NCBI GenBank assembly: GCA_030609245.1
Contig: JAUWCP010000110.1
Location: forward strand, 1 to 7,420
Length of the DNA: 7,420 nt
Reading direction: 5' to 3'
Source: Hyphomicrobium sp.
GTDB taxonomy: Bacteria; Pseudomonadota; Alphaproteobacteria; Rhizobiales; Hyphomicrobiaceae
Shown here: positions 6,521 through 7,420 of the stretch, piece by piece
Numbering within the stretch: the first letter of the stretch is position 1
Layout of the letters: every line of letters starts with the position of its first letter
Program-made: the position numbers and the translations under genes
Notes under the pieces: model-generated
What the model was told of the DNA's origin: nothing
The model's database searches: none
Seen by the model: only the letters and a program-made list of their open reading frames with translations

Positions 6521-7420
6521 CTAGCCTGCCTTCTCGATCTTCGTCAGGCCACCCATGTAGGGAACAAGCACGTCGGGAATTGTGACAGAGCCGTCGGCTT
6601 GCTGGTAATTCTCAATGACTGCAATAAGCGTGCGCCCGACTGCGAGCCCAGAACCGTTGAGCGTGTGGACAAAACGCAGCCCCTTGGAGCCCTTTGGCCG
6701 AAAGCGTGCGCCCATGCGGCGCGCTTGGAATTCGCCGCACACCGAGCAGCTTGAGATCTCCCGGTAGGTGTCCTCGCCCGGTAGCCACACCTCGATATCG
6801 TAGGTCTTTTGCGCGGCAAAACCCATGTCGCCCGTGCACAGCACCACGGTGCGATACGGCAGCTTCAGGCGTTTCAGCACCTCTTCGGCGCAGTTGGTCA
6901 TGCGCTCGTGCTCGGCAAGGCTGTCTTCGGGTTTCGTGATGGAGACGAGTTCGACTTTTGAGAACTGATGCTGGCGGATCATACCGCGTGTGTCTTTGCC
7001 GGCAGCACCCGCCTCAGAACGGAAGCAAGGTGTCCACGCGGTAAGACGCATGGGAAGCTGGTCCTCATCCAGCGTGCTTTCACGCACGAAATTCGTCAGC
7101 GAGACTTCCGCGGTTGGAATCAACCAAAATCCATTTTTTGTCTGGAAGAGATCCTCGGCAAACTTCGGAAGATTGCCGGTTCCATAAGCCGCCTGGTCGC
7201 GCACAAGAAGCGGCGGCACGTTCTCGCTATAGCCATTCTCGCCCGTATGCAGGTCCAGCATGAATGAGGCCAGTGCACGCTCCAGACGCGCCAGCGCGCC
7301 CTTCAACACAACAAATCGCGCGCCGGAAATCTTTGCCGCGGTCTCAAAGTCCATGAGGCCCAGCGCCTCGCCGATCTCAAAATGCAGCTTTGGTTTGAAG
7401 TCAAACTCAGGCCGCGTGCC
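6521..7420 (-). CDS. serS: Seryl-tRNA synthetase, C-terminal catalytic part (runs off right edge)
   Basis: SerS attaches serine to tRNA-Ser (and to tRNA-Sec where present) in the cytoplasm. The reading frame is open to base 7420, so the true start lies outside the window; ATG 7354 is an internal Met, since the 22 codons before it (GTRPEFDFKPKLHFEIGEAL...) are also typical SerS sequence. 299 residues are present and about 120-130, mainly the N-terminal tRNA-binding coiled-coil arm, are missing. Counting from 7420, class II motifs follow in order: motif 1 region about 33-60, TAEVSLTN (103-110) for serine recognition, motif 2 beginning FRSEAGAAGKDTRG (133-146), SSCSVCGEFQARRM (223-236), and motif 3 NGSGLAVGRTLIAVIENYQ (255-273) with the ATP-binding arginine. 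surE follows 8 bp downstream. Confidence 0.97.
   Translation of the reverse strand, partial: GTRPEFDFKPKLHFEIGEALGLMDFETAAKISGARFVVLKGALARLERALASFMLDLHTGENGYSENVPPLLVRDQAAYGTGNLPKFAEDLFQTKNGFWLIPTAEVSLTNFVRESTLDEDQLPMRLTAWTPCFRSEAGAAGKDTRGMIRQHQFSKVELVSITKPEDSLAEHERMTNCAEEVLKRLKLPYRTVVLCTGDMGFAAQKTYDIEVWLPGEDTYREISSCSVCGEFQARRMGARFRPKGSKGLRFVHTLNGSGLAVGRTLIAVIENYQQADGSVTIPDVLVPYMGGLTKIEKAG

Overview
The window looks like chromosomal DNA of a GC-rich alphaproteobacterium, most likely in the Hyphomicrobiales (Rhizobiales). This rests on the gene order serS-surE-(LysM/M23 lipoprotein)-yajC-secD-secF, the style of the encoded proteins, DUF815 and DUF3175 genes between the cell-envelope gene and yajC, and a perfect CtrA-type box (TTAA-N7-TTAAC). 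The genus is not determined; a Hyphomicrobium-like organism is only a guess.

Layout from left to right. Positions 1-2566 (minus strand) hold the Sec accessory operon yajC-secD-secF; secF runs off the left edge. Positions 2567-2809 are a divergent intergenic region with one candidate promoter facing each way. Positions 2810-4060 (plus strand) hold a DUF815 AAA+ ATPase followed 24 bp later by a small basic DUF3175 protein; this pair is the least understood part of the window. It converges, with only 15 bp between stop codons, on a minus-strand NlpD/DipM-type lipoprotein (4076-5455). Upstream of that gene lies a 259-bp gap with the CtrA box and no recognisable gene. Positions 5715-7420 (minus strand) hold surE and serS, 8 bp apart, with serS entering from the right edge.

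Functionally the minus-strand genes are housekeeping: seryl-tRNA charging (SerS), nucleotide phosphatase/survival protein (SurE), control of septal peptidoglycan hydrolysis (NlpD/DipM-like), and driving protein export through SecYEG (YajC, SecD, SecF). The isoaspartyl methyltransferase gene pcm, often found between surE and nlpD, is absent. The most notable signals are the two-way-consensus CtrA box before the lipoprotein gene, which suggests cell-cycle control, and the lipoprotein's M23 domain, which has lost most zinc ligands. No RNA genes, mobile elements, CRISPR arrays or large repeats were seen, and no clearly novel system; the DUF815-DUF3175 pair is the best candidate for unexplored biology.
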